Source: Thunnus maccoyii
Lineage: Eukaryota > Chordata > Actinopteri > Scombriformes > Scombridae
Assembly (NCBI RefSeq): GCF_910596095.1
Contig: NC_056538.1
Coordinates: 20,756,501 to 20,820,500, forward strand
Direction: 5' to 3'
DNA length: 64,000 nucleotides
The notes below the pieces were generated by a model. It did not search any database, was not told where the DNA came from, and worked only from the letters and a program-made list of their open reading frames with translations. Positions 41,130 to 53,300 of the stretch are shown here, in pieces (position 1 is the first letter of the stretch; each line of letters starts with the position of its first letter). Both the position numbers and the translations under genes were made by a program.

Positions 41130-41275
41130 GGCTCAAGTCTTGGATCACTGGATTATTTAAATTGAGGTCTGCAAAGTGCACATGAAAACTCTCCAGCTCC
41201 CTGTAGACTGATAGGTGTGTGATAGGCACTGGGTGTATATGGTAGCCTGTGTTTCCTGTTTTACGTCAAGTAACG
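41130..41275 (-). promoter_or_regulatory. Likely proximal promoter of caspase copy 2
   Basis: Upstream block shared with copy 1 and the remnant, with TTTAAATAATCC on the minus strand near the start. Beyond the point where copy 1 is interrupted by a transposon, this copy keeps 'tttcctgttttacgtca', shared with the remnant at about 19305. Function is inferred only. Confidence 0.45.
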
Positions 41276-41692
41276 TGACCTACTTAAAGTAATCAGTACA
41301 ACAGGCTACTATTAAAGGTTTTATTAATGAAAATGACATATGTGTGGCTGAAGAAAAGAAGAGAACAATTTTTCCAAATGATGAAGCGTATACTGGACAT
41401 TTTGGTGTTAGCTGATCTTAAACACGTTTTAAAATATTGAGACCCTGACATAAATCCCATGCTTAATCATTATTAATCATTAAACCAGAGGCTTTAGATA
41501 AAATCTCATAGGTTGTGAAAGGCAACCTTTGCCTGGAAATGGAAAATTACTTCCTCTAACTTTTACACAGCAAAAAACATGACACTCCCAACAGGAATGT
41601 TGAGAGTTTCACAGTGAAACTGAAATAACTGAAAAATACTGTATTTGCCAATAAGTACACACGTTTGTTTTTTTCCCATTGAAGCTAGATGA

Positions 41693-43050
41693 ATGAAGCC
41701 TGATGAACCCAATCAGTTAAACAAACTCCAAGCATGCCTTAACGACATAAAGACCTGGATGACCTGCAATTTTCTACTACTAAATTCAGATAAAACTGAA
41801 GTTATTGTGCTTGGCCCTAAACACCTTAGAAACACATTATCTAATGATAAAGCTACTCTGGATGGCATTACCCTGGCCTCCAGCTCCACCGTAAGGAATC
41901 TGGGAGTTATCTTTGATCAAGGACTGCCTTTTTTTCACTTACGTAATATCACAAAAATCAGGCACATCCTGTTCCTAAAAGATGCAGAAAAACTAGTTCA
42001 CGCATTTGTTACTTCTAGGCTGGATTATTGCAATTCCTTATTATCAGGCTGCCCTAACAAGTCTCTAAAGACTCTCCAGCTGGTCCAGAATGCAGCTGCA
42101 CGTGTATTGACTAAAACTAGAAAAAGAGACCACATTTCTCCCATTTTAGCTTCACTACATTGGCCTCCTGTAAAATCTAGAATAGAATTTAAAATCCTTC
42201 TCCTAACTTACAAAGCCCTTAATGGTCAGGCACCATCATATCTTGAAGAGCTCATAATACCGTATTATCCCACTAGAACACTGCGCTCCCAGTATGCAGG
42301 CTTACTGGTGGTCCCTACAGTCTTTAAAAGTAGAATGGGAGGCAGAGCCTTCAGCTATCAGGCTCCTCTTCTATGGAACCATCTACCGGATTCAGTCCGG
42401 GGCGCAGACACCCTCTCTAGGTTTAAGAGTAGGCTTAAAACTTTACTTTTTGATAAAGCTTATAGTTAGGGCCGACCAGGCTCGCCTTGGATCAGCCCTT
42501 AGTTATGCTGCTATAGGCCTAGACTGCTGGGGGACTTCCCATGATGCACTGAGCTCCTCTCTCCTCCTCCTCCTCTCCATCTGTATGCATTCATGTAACA
42601 TCAATGCATGTCAATAACTTTGCTTCTTCCCCGGAGTTTTTTGTGCTTTCTCATCTCACAGGAAAACCTGAGTCCCGGGCCGAACCTTCGCGGTCCTTCA
42701 CAGTCCTGATGGCATCCTTCCCTGGCTATTGCTGCTTGTGCTTATTGTTGTTGTTGTGATTGTTTTTCTTCTGTCCCCCCTCCCCCTTTCCCTCTCTCTT
42801 TCTCTCTCTCAACCCAACCGGTCAAAGCAGATGGCCGCCCACCAAGAGCCGGGGTCTGCTTGAGGTTTCTACCCGTTAAAGGGGAGTTTTTCCTTACCGC
42901 TGTCGCCAAGTGCTTGCTCATGGGGGAATTGTTGGGTCTCTGTAAATTAAAGAGTACGGTCTTGACCTGCTCTATGTGAAAAGTGCCTTGAGATGACTTC
43001 TGTTGTGATATGGCGCTATATAAATAAAAATTGATTGATTGATTGATGAT
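41693..43050 (+). mobile_element. L2/Maui-type LINE, 5'-truncated, 3' end complete
   Basis: A 258-codon open frame (41693-42469) is the C-terminal part of a LINE reverse transcriptase (SRLDYCNSLLSGCP, LQLVQNAAARVLT, PLLWNHLPDSVR). A 3' UTR follows and ends in 'ggcgctatataaataaaaat' plus tandem TGAT units (TGATTGATTGATTGAT), the normal L2-group tail. The RT palm is missing, so it cannot move by itself. The intact frame suggests a fairly young insertion. Confidence 0.9.
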
Positions 43051-44601
43051 GATCTTATTGCAAACAGACTGTATAGTAAATGACAGGAATCATCCATATA
43101 TGACCATTATGCAAATATAAATACAAATGCATTTGGACTACATTCAGTATAATTAAGGACTCCCTACAAGTGGTTGTAATTAAATCACTTTACTTAATCT
43201 TTATAGATATTTCTCCATCTAGCAAAAATAAATCAATATTTTTTCTTTTTGAAACATTTCACGACTGTGAAATTTCATACCCACAAAACATTTTTATATT
43301 TCATAACTTGGACTTCTCCCTGGAAAATACAAGGTGAAAAGATCTGCTGCTGGTGAAGAACAAAATGTAGACTTCTGCCGGCCGACAAGGTTTTATTTTC
43401 TTTGCAAAGAAAAGGTCATGGTTTTTAAAAAATGAGTAGTGTACAGTACTCAGTGTAACTGAATCTACTAGACTTCTTTGTTACTCTCTGCTCTCTAAAA
43501 CTAAACAAGATGAAAAGTATCATGATATGTCTCTGAAACCAATCCAACACTTGCTGAAAACATTAGTGTAGTGTACTATATGCATAGAGTTTGTATCCAA
43601 GACATCAAGTATGAACATATATCCTATATCTTCATTTTCCCTGTCCACAACACATCAGCAGGATGAATGGCAAGTTCTGCTCCTCCTGAGACACTGTGGA
43701 TGGAAACAGCAAAACACAAAGTCACTGCAACAGATTACTGTGTATGTATTTAAGATATGTATTTCTCTGTTTCTCTCTGTTCTCGAAGCTACAGTACAAT
43801 ATAGGGTGTCACACTTAAAGGATAGGGCTGGTGATATTCAGTATTATTATTGTTTTCAATAAAATCCCATGAAAAGATGGAAAAACAACAATGAACCTCA
43901 ATTGTTGTACAAAAACAATAAAAAAACACATGAGTAAGCCCTGCTGCTGCACTGGCTCACATGTTTTTTTCATTACAGTTAACATGGACACTATAGTTTA
44001 TACCATCCTGCTGCTGTAAATACTCACTAACACACCAAATGTGTAGTAATCCGCAGCTGAAAATAGTCCCCCAACAAATACACTATGTACTCCTGTTTGA
44101 GTGACGTTTGCTAAAAATGACAGTGCCCAGCTATTAAAGGAAATTACTGAGCCTTTTGGGAAAATGAAACTATATGTTTGATACCCCTTTTTTTAAGGTT
44201 TTGGTCTTCAGTAAGAACTAATCTGCTTGGGGCCGAATGCTACAAACAAGTTAGTACATGTCAGGAAACAGAATGTATTGAGAGACAGACTACAGCGTTG
44301 TTGGTTTTGGTCTTTTCATGGGATTTGTTGACAATAAGAGAAATATCAAATAAAGCCAAATTTATTATTTGAACAAAAATAGGATAAATGTATTCAATAC
44401 AGTTATTGTCACTGTGATTACTGTTCAAAACAATATATTTCTCTATGTACTGTATGTAACATAGCTCTGAACATAACAGTGTCAAGGTACAATATTAATT
44501 TGTGACAACACTTGCATAAAAGTAGGGCAAAGGTCTCCCTAGCTCATTAATGTTTAGCAACTCCTGTGAAATATGTCAGCTCACCTGGTTAAACAGGTGG
44601 A
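43051..44601. other. No gene recognised; possible caspase linker-exon trace
   Basis: At about 43665-43735 the text 'cagcaaaacacaaagtcactg' resembles sequence beside the caspase linker exon ('cggcaaaacacaacgtcactg'), which would fit a decayed third copy. No p20 or p10 exon was found in this stretch. Confidence 0.4.
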
Positions 44602-46254
44602 TCAGGGCAGGCCCAGGGTTCTGTGAAGTGCAGGATCTCTGCATTTAAGGTGAACAATCAACTTGCAGCTGGCTTCATCTCCTTTCTTCTTCACCGTGTC
44701 AATGAGACAGCGTGCCTTGTCTGCCTTGCTCAAGTTCTCCTCAAGTATTGAGTCTTTCTCCCCATCATTCAAGATACCATCTTCTAAAAGGTCATCCAGG
44801 AGCTGCTTAATAAGTTCTTTGTTCGCCCCCTCCACAAATCTAACCCGTACCCTGGCGAGCTGGTCTAGAAAAATAATTATGGAGAAAAAAAACAAAATTT
44901 GGTTTCTGAAGGTGGTATAAGATCCTAAAGATGAATATGACAGTAAAATATTTACAAAAGGTGTCTGCAGATCTACATTTGAAACTCAAAATATGATTTG
45001 AAATGAATATATGATGTGAAAAATATAAACATATTTCTCAAATGTTTTCCACATGGTTAAGTTAAACTGTAATGGTAGATAATGGGTGAGCGGTGGAAGA
45101 AGTACTCAAATCCTTAACTAATGTGCTTAAGTTACAAATACCCTCTTATAAAAAAAATACTCCATTACAAGTAAAAAGTATTGCATTCACAATTTTAGTT
45201 CAGAAGTTTCAGAGAGCTATATCATAACCTATGATATATTATTGGATTACTATTAGTGATGCATCAGTATGTAAGCAGCATTTTAACATCATAACGGGTC
45301 AAGTTACTTTATGTACTATTGGGTTTTTTAAACTATAATAAAAACGGATCATTGTTTTGTATTAAAATCCTAATCTGCAGATTAACTAGTAATAATAGTT
45401 GTGGAATAAATGTATTTTAGTAAAAGATACAATATTTACATCTGAATTGTAGGTGGAGTAGAACTATAATGTTGCATAACAGGGAAATACTCAGTTAAAA
45501 GTACCTCAAATTGCACGTAAATCGGATGTACAGTACTTTACACTACTGCAATGAATGTAACCCGTAAAGGTAAAGTGTGTCTGTGTTTTGGGTCATTGTG
45601 TGTCTTCCTAGGGTGGTTATGAAACCTATATGACATGTAGTTTTCCTAGAGGCGAAAATTAATGTGTCTATAATAGTATGAATTTATATTTTTTTATATA
45701 CGGGTTTCTCAATCAGGGGAAATGAGTCAGTGAAACCATTCATTTCATCTAATCTCTTATGTATGGTCATAGTTTTTGCCACCTAATCTTAAAAAAGTTC
45801 TTGACCTAAAAGTTCTTGACCTAAAAACATCACAAGTGGCTTTCAAAGTTGTGGGATTCTTATGGCTAAAGCTTGTTTATGCATCTTTATGGAGGAATGC
45901 ATACCCTGGGCTTTCAGTGTCACTTTTTCTTTCTAAAAGAAAAAAAACACTCGGCTAGTTTAAAATAAGGCGGATGTGAGGAGCAACCGTCTGTCGTGCG
46001 TAATGTAATTTGGATACGCCCACGCTGCAGCTCAAAGCTGCACTTAACTTTGCGCAAACTTTACTTGTAACTCTCGACATAGCTCATATTAGCGTCACAC
46101 AAAGGAAATACTAAAAAACTAGCCTCCTTTGCAGACTCCCTACTTGTAGATCTGACCGCCTGTATCAAACTACCGCCGACTTTATCTTGAGTTATACGCA
46201 CATACACAATTGCATGAAAAATACATTTAGACCACAAATCATCTTACCCGCCAT
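44602..46254 (-). CDS. CARD-only protein derived from the caspase array
   Basis: Two exons: 46248-46254 (ATGGCGG, donor gtaag) and 44602-44864 (acceptor ttctag). Open frame of 89 aa. The whole product is a caspase-1-type CARD (MADQLARVRVRFVEGANKEL, later DGEKDSILEENLSKADKARC), ending HRTLGLP then TGA. Copies 1 and 2 read on (LGLSSGQPA...); here two bases fewer after the LGL codon bring in the stop 17 nt before a still-present splice donor (at 44584). No catalytic exons are found downstream. Length and content resemble the mammalian CARD-only proteins COP/CARD16 and ICEBERG/CARD18, which bind and inhibit caspase-1. Function here is inference. It may also be a pseudogene. Confidence 0.7.
45090..45560 (+). 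repeat. Dispersed repeat ('ggtggaagaagtactcaaat' family), forward copy
   Basis: Starts 'gcggtggaagaagtactcaa' and continues 'actccattacaagtaaaaag', phrases of a frequent fish repeat. Lies in the intron of the CARD-only gene. Confidence 0.65.
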
Positions 46255-46529
46255 TGCTCATGAAACTCGTATCACAGAGTCGTGCCGCTTAAAGCCAAAC
46301 GAGTTTTACTGTAACACCAAAAGTCCTTCCCGCTTGTACTGTAGTGACGTATGCGTAAAGTTTTGGAGATGTCGCGTCATGGATTATTAGTTTCGGGGTG
46401 GAGTCATCATGCTTTCCGTGAATCCTTTTACTTCTTCACCATGCCAATGAGACAGGGCTCTCTTTACTTCTGTGTTGTTTTTTCTTGAAGTCTCAGTAGT
46501 AAAGAGTCAAGCAGGGTCGAGCACTGTGC

Positions 46530-47332
46530 TTTTGTGTAATTTTGAGGCTACTTCACTTAAATACATTTCCATTCTCTGCTACATTATGCTTTTATTATTA
46601 TTTGCCTCCAAAAAGTAGTGGAGTAAAACTTCATTTATACAGCACATTTCATTCGGAAAGATGTAATACAATGTGCTTCACAAAACCATGAAAAACACAA
46701 CAACAAATGCAATGCTGTACTTTTTACTCCCTGTTTATCTGCATCAGTAGTAAGGATCCAACAATGTAATATGGAAAAAGAAGATAACTCCAGGAGTCAT
46801 TCTGCTGCATAACCTTTAATATATTAAGTACATTTTTCTCATGATGCTTCTGAACGTCTTTTTTCTTCAGTAGAAATATTGAATGCAGGACTTGTAACAC
46901 TTGAAATACTTCTTCTGCCACTGCATTTCTTTAACAGCTGCTCTGCAGATTAAGATTTTGGGTGACATACAAAACTCCTCATATATAATATCCATGTGCA
47001 ATGTGCATTATCAAAGACCACACAAAAAAGGTGGCGAATACATCAAATGTTCACCCATATGTGTCATTCTGGATGTGAAAAATGCATTGTTACAGATTAA
47101 ATGTTGCAATTAGAATATAAAGTAGTTAAAATAGCTACAGCCACAACATTAAAAATAATGATTACACATTAATGCAATGACTAGTAAAACAAAAATGTAA
47201 TATCCATAGTAAAATGACAGTATGAAAGGGGGCATTCTCCAAATCTTAGTTACTTTTGATACTTTGAGCACATTTATCTAAAAATACTTGGTTTTTACTT
47301 AAGCAAAGGTGCCGAGTACTTCTTCCACTGCT
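46530..47332 (-). repeat. Dispersed repeat ('ggtggaagaagtactcaaat' family), inverted copy
   Basis: Ends 'gagtacttcttccactgctg' immediately before the second CARD block, so it appears to have been inserted into that exon. The left border is approximate. Confidence 0.55.
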
Positions 47333-47379
47333 GAGTCTTTCTCCTCATTACTCAAGAACCAGACTGTAAGGTCCATAGA

Positions 47380-47382
<3 letters not shown>

Positions 47383-47440
<58 letters not shown>

Positions 47441-47457
47441 GATTGAGAGAGAGAGAG
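47383..47457 (+). repeat. (GT)n and (GA)n microsatellite
   Basis: About 24 GT units followed by a short GA run. Confidence 0.95.
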
Positions 47458-48012
47458 AAATACATAATGTAATATGTGTACAATTTATGACATTAATAAA
47501 TATATTAATATATTACAGTAGGTGTGTTTACTGAATCTATTTCGGATTGCTACATAAAAGATATTGCTTAATGTAGCCATTCAGAATACCAAAGACAGTT
47601 CTTGCATATTAAGTTCAGGCAAAATTGAAAAAATAAAATCATTGTCTGCAATATAAATGCACAATTATGAGATTATCTTCATGATTGAAAGCATGGTTTG
47701 TTCTCATGGAGCTATGATAATCAAAATTCTACCAGAATCTTTGTTTTTTTGGTTCATTCGAGACAAGCACAGTTGTCCTATGCTCATTACTTAAAATAAA
47801 AACCAGTATTGGTAGAAAAATACAAGGATTAAAAATACAATATAAGCCTCTTTCATCATAGATTCCAATTAGAGCAAGTTTAAAAATGGATCCAGGTAAG
47901 GTGGCTGCCATATGACTCCATCCCAAAATGGCAGTTCACTATGACTCATTGCATCTATGGCAACGGTCATCCAGGAGCTTCTCATAATACCATCCACAAA
48001 CTTCACAACCTG

Positions 48013-49490
48013 ACGACATCTGTACAAAGGGAGATATTAGGATTTAGATAAGGTCCTTTTAGCAGAACACAGTGTGACATGTCGCAGTAGAAGAAGAAAA
48101 TGGCTGAATTCCATTTAGCTGCTTCAGTTTCAGGGTCCTGATGTTGTGCATGATGGCTCAAGATTCAAGATTCAAAAAATGTCCCAGAGGGGAAATTTGC
48201 TTTACAGACAGTAGTCCAACACAAATACATACAATACAACATACACAACACAGCACAAGATCTGTTCCTCTTACACTGTCTACTACGCATTAAAATACAC
48301 AATTTTTTACTTTTATGGCCTTGATATTTTCAGAAAAACACTCAATTTGCATCTTACATTTTACATATCTCCAGCTGATTTCCCACATTTTCTCACTCAG
48401 TAGCACATATGCTATCATAAAATCTCATAAGTGGCTCATGGTAATATATTGGCCTTTTTGTTTGGTTTGCTCACATAAAAAAATATTTACAAAAATAAAA
48501 TTTAAAAACAAGTGCAATTCTGCCCATCGTATTTCTTTTGCAACACTAATCATCACAACATGATATACCCTTTTGACATACAGTACTGGGCAAAAGTTTT
48601 AGGCACTAAAAGTAAAGGGAGGATGCTTTCAAAAATAATGGAATTTATCAATAACTTCATAAAAAGTTCAGTAAAAAGAGGAAACCTAAATGAAATCAGT
48701 ATTTAGTGCAAGCATGCTTTGCCTTTAAAACAGCAGCAGTTCTCCTCGGTACACTTGCAAACAGTTTTTCAAGGTTCTTGGCAGGTCGGTTGTTCCAAGC
48801 ATCTTGGAAAAGTTGCCACAGTTCTTCTGTGGATTTAGGCTGTTTCAGTGTCTTCTGTCTCTGCATGTACTCCCAGACTGACTCCATGATGTTGAGATCA
48901 TGGGTCTATGTGGGAGCCAAACCATCTGTTGCAGGACTCCTCGTTCTTCTTGTTGCTGAAGATAGTTATTTATGACTCTGGCTGTATGTTAGAGTTTGTT
49001 GTCATGCTGCAGAATAAATTTGGGAAAGATCAGACGCCTCCCTGATGGTATCGCATCAGGGATAAGAATGTAAACATCTCAAGTGCCTAAACTAGGTCAC
49101 CAAAGACACCACCTCTTTGACACATTTTATTTCACTATGACTACTTATGTTCAAAAACAAACTTTGGACTTCAATTTATATCCAGCTTACTGTTTTGAGC
49201 AGTTGAACAGACTTGCAAAAAACATTAAACTAATGGATTAGTCCACCAAAATTGGGCATCTAAAACTGCTTTTAAAGGGGCGGTTTTATATCGTCTTATA
49301 TAATAGGAATGTGCGTGTTTCTATTGAAAAGGGTCTTAACTTAGAGTATTAACATCAATATTTGTAGCAAATAAGAATGATTAACATTATTATTTCCTCA
49401 CAATGCCATTTTTTTCTGATAAAGTATATTGGCTATTGCACTGTGTCAACGCTAGGTGGCGATAAACAATTTATATTCATGCGTAACACA
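48013..49490. other. Intergenic; interspersed repeats
   Basis: 'tcaagattcaagattcaaaa' with 'gtcccagaggggaaattt' at about 48158-48200 is a common fish repeat start. A Tc1-like element follows (48579-49065). No gene seen. Confidence 0.6.
48579..49065 (-). mobile_element. Tc1-like element remnant 2 with transposase C-terminus
   Basis: Begins TACAGTACTGGGCAAAAGTT. The minus frame 48696-48887 reads VWEYMQRQKTLKQPKSTEEL and FQDAWNNRPAKNLEKL, the C-terminal end of a Tc1 transposase. The rest is deleted or decayed. Confidence 0.75.
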
Positions 49491-50321
49491 CTTTAAAAAA
49501 GAAAGAAGAAGAATTGACAGACAAAATGGCCGTAGGGCGAAGCTAGCTGCCTGGCAAATGTAAACATCCACCCTCAGCAGACTGAAGCGACGACAGCATT
49601 ACCTGATAGCTTGTTGACTCTGCGAATGAGAGTGTATGTTGACACCAAATTCCTGTCGCCAAACATAGAGCATCTTCATCAACACGCTGTTAATCTAGCT
49701 AGTTAGTTAGCTTAGCTGGCTAGGCTAGCTCTGTAATTAGCTTGAGTAAACACTGGTAGGTAGCTGCAGATTAGCTCGCTGGTTTCGCGTTTGTTTTTGA
49801 GCGTGAATACCAACTTTTGCAGTCCGAATATACTTATCTACAACAACACAACCATCTTTCTGAATGACAGAAGGCTATCGTAACGAAGGGACAAAACTGT
49901 ATTTAAGGCTGTATCTGTATTGTCAGGTCATGTTTGTGAGAGGCAGCGATTGGACATGAGCTAATGCTAACAAAGCTGGAGACTCTCCTTTAGTATCTTA
50001 TTATTCGCTGCTTGTGTTTTGTACATAATTAATTAAAGACATCAAATTAGACTCGTCGGGCCTCTGGTTAAACGTTTTGAATTAGCTGGGTCTCATTAAT
50101 GACGTGTGGTGACATTGATCCCAGCTACAACTCAACGATGCACAAAGTTTTTGTTAATTCTTGAAAGGCAAATTGAAGGACCAGTAAGACCTGTCTTTAC
50201 ATACGACAATACAAAGTTCTGGTCACTACGGTGCTGGATGACCTCACTGTCTTGATTTTTTACTGTTTTCTGTCGTGTGCCCCCCCCCCCCCAACAGCAG
50301 TCTTCCTAACTCTGGTGAGAG
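49490..50321 (+). promoter_or_regulatory. rabgef1: Likely rabgef1 promoter and 5' UTR region
   Basis: Upstream of the first coding exon, GC content rises around 49500-49650 ('aaaatggccgtagggcgaag'), fitting a transcription start with a non-coding first exon; the exact start and the 5' exon cannot be fixed. A run of about 13 C lies at the acceptor of the coding exon (50280-50292). Confidence 0.4.
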
Positions 50322-53300
50322 ATGTTGAGCCAGCGGCGTGGTATCCATCTGGACCAGTCCGAGCTGCTTTGCAAGAAAGGATGCGGTTTTTATGGCAACA
50401 CAGCTTGGCAAGGCCTTTGCTCAAAGTGCTGGCGAGAGGAATATCAGCGAGACAGACAAAAACAGATTCAAGAAGACTGGGCACTTGCTGAGAGGTTTGT
50501 CTGTCTTTGTGTTGTCATTTGAACTCTTATTTCTACACAGTGTCTGTTGCTGTCTTACCTCCTCATCTTCTTTTGCTTGAGTTCCTGTCCATCTGTCCAC
50601 CTGACAGCGATTAACAGTGGTGCTGTATTTTCCCGTCCTAGGCTGCAAAGAGAGGAAGAGGAAGCGTATGCAAGTAGAAATCAGAAGGCCCAACCACAGC
50701 CCTCCATCACACCCTTCAGCAAGTTTGAGGAAAGGAAAACAAAGGAGAAGTCCAGCAAGGTCAACACAGTCACAAAGTTTTTTACTCCTTCCACAAAAAC
50801 ACCGCCAAAAAAAGGTACATCATTTTACACACTGTAAGAGATGCTAGTCATTTATCATCAAATATTTGTAATTTTACAGGTATTTTTGCTGCTCTTGCAT
50901 TAAGAGATAACTGTGTCGATATCAAGCACATTTTTGTGTGACTGGCTTTCATAACCTGTTACTGGAGACACATGAGGAAATAAAACCAGACTGTGGTCTC
51001 CCAAATTATCTCAATAATCCGTGTCTCTTTTCAGTTCAACCACTTCCTTAGATTTGTTGCTATAACCTACATACAGTCTGGTTAAAAGAGGCTATTAGAC
51101 TTCAGCACACAGCAACACTATGTGGCAAAGGAAGTGCTTATACAGTGCTTATACAAAATCATCATACCCCTTTGAAATAGTTACTTTATTTGTTGTACAG
51201 CCTGAAATCAAAATCCTTTTTAAAAAAAACAAAACAAAAAAAACTTTTCCAGCTTTATTTACAAATTAAACCTTACAACATCAAACTAATGAAAAAAAGG
51301 CAGCAACAGGGTTGGGAAATTCATCAGTCCCCTGATTTAATACTTTGTAGAGCCACCTTTTGGTACAATTACAGCCATTAATCTGTTTGGATATGTCTCT
51401 ACTAGCTTTGCACACCTAGATTGGGTAATATCTGCCCATTCTTCCTTGCTGAATTGTTCGAGTTCAGTCAAATTCGGTGGTGAGCAGCAATGAACTGCTC
51501 TCTTCAAGTCCATCAACAGATGTTCTATCGGACTTAAATCAGGGCTCTGAATTGGCCACTCAAGTGCATTTACCTTCCTGTCCTTAACCCACTGCGTTGT
51601 TCTTTTGGCAGTATGTTTAGGATCATTGTTGTGTTGGAAGGTGAATGACCTGCCCATCCACAGCTGTCTAGCAGAGGGACGCAGGTTTTCCTCAAGAATT
51701 TGAGTGTACTTGGCAGCATCCATTTTCCCTTCAGTCCTGACCTATTGCCCAGTCCCCACTGAAGAGAAACATCACCACAACGTAATGTTGCCACCACCAT
51801 ACTTCATAGTAGGTGTGGTGTGTTTCAGGTTGTGTGCTGTGTTTGGTTTTCGCCAAACATGTGCTTGGAGTTCAGTCCAAAAAGTTCAGTCTCAGTCTCA
51901 TCTGCCCACAGAAACGTTTTCCACATGGCAACAGAATCTTCCAGGTTTGTTTTTGTATAGCACAAACGAGACTGTGTATGGCACGTTTTCAGAAAAGGCT
52001 CCTTTGTTGCCACACTGCCATATAGGCCAGCTTTGTTTAAAGCTTATGAGATTGTTGTCACATGCACAGACAGACCAGTCCCAGCCATAAAAACTTGTAA
52101 GTCCTTCAAAGTTGCCTTTAGCCTCTTGGTAGCCTCTCTGATCAGTGTCCTCCTGGCTCAGTCATCCAGTCTGGACGGACGGCCTGATCTAGGCAAGGTG
52201 TTGGTGGTACCATACGTTTTCCACTTCTTAATGAACAGTACTCAGTACTCTGAAGCCTTAGAAATCTTTTTGTAGCCTTCACCTAACTTGTACCTTCCTC
52301 CAACTTTATCCCAGAGGCCATTTGAAAGCACTTTCCCAACCATGGTGAATGCTTTGCAGTACCATTCACTACTAGTAGTGGAATCACTGGTTTTATTCTG
52401 AATTTTTATTCTGTAATCAAAATCACTATACTTGATGTCAGGTGGGGGGCAATTAGCCTGGTGTTTGATCTAGAAGTTGATTGGTTGCACTTGAGCAAGT
52501 TTATAATGTTATACTGTAAGGGGCTGATCACTTAACCAAACCAGGTCTTTCACTAATTCATTTTTAATAATTGTCCAGAATTTTTTTAAAATGCTTTGAT
52601 GATGAGGGTTATATTGTGTACATGCAGCTCAAAAAAGTTATTTTTTTCATTTATTTTAATTTCCAGGGTGTAATGTGACAAAGGTTAAAGTAACATTCAA
52701 TATCTTCTCCCAGATGCTTCTCCTTTTGATGCTCAGTCCAGCCCAAGCCCCAGCTCGTCAGCAAGCCGGCATTCCTCTGTGGACACTGACCACGCAACGC
52801 GGGAGTTCATTGATTTTCTCAAGCCTCTGAAGTCTGGCAGGGAGATCTTCAAACAGTGCCGGGCCTTCACTGAGAGTATGGCCTATAAGCGGGTGAGCTA
52901 CAGTGGATTACTTGCAATGTTTTTGTGTGTTAGCGGGTGAATTGAGCTTTTAGGAGACAGGTTATTATTGTGTATGAATATCTGTGTAACTTGTTCATTT
53001 TTGCTTAAATTTATTTTTTGTGTGTTTTTGCTCAAAGCAGGTGACACTGATTGCAGTAGTTGTTTTTTTTAAAGTCATTGTGATTGCATTACTTATCATT
53101 TTCCACCAGTGTGTACCTGTTTTACTCTTTAATTACCACCTGTCCTGATTAATTACTAAACACATCACCTCATTAAGTGTCTATATGAATGAAATAAGCA
53201 CAAATTGCTTCATCTCAAATGTTGAAAACAGGCAGCATTTACTTTTTTCATGACATTGTCAAATATCTTGAACATTTAACATTTAAACATAGAGCTGGTG

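Larger units (their letters stand above)
46430..48012 (-). pseudogene. CARD exon remnant split in three by insertions
   Basis: Three short blocks match successive parts of the caspase CARD exon in the right order and strand: 46430-46470 ('ttcttcaccatgccaatgag'), 47333-47365 ('tgagtctttctcctcattac') and 47965-48012 ('ggtcatccaggagcttctca'). The first gap holds an inverted copy of the 'gaagaagtactc' repeat, the second a (GT)n tract and AT-rich sequence. Each block is short; the order is what makes the case. Confidence 0.55.

Noticed and set aside
51704-52275. Plus-strand open frames inside the rabgef1 intron
   Set aside because: They are antisense to a Tc1-like transposase.
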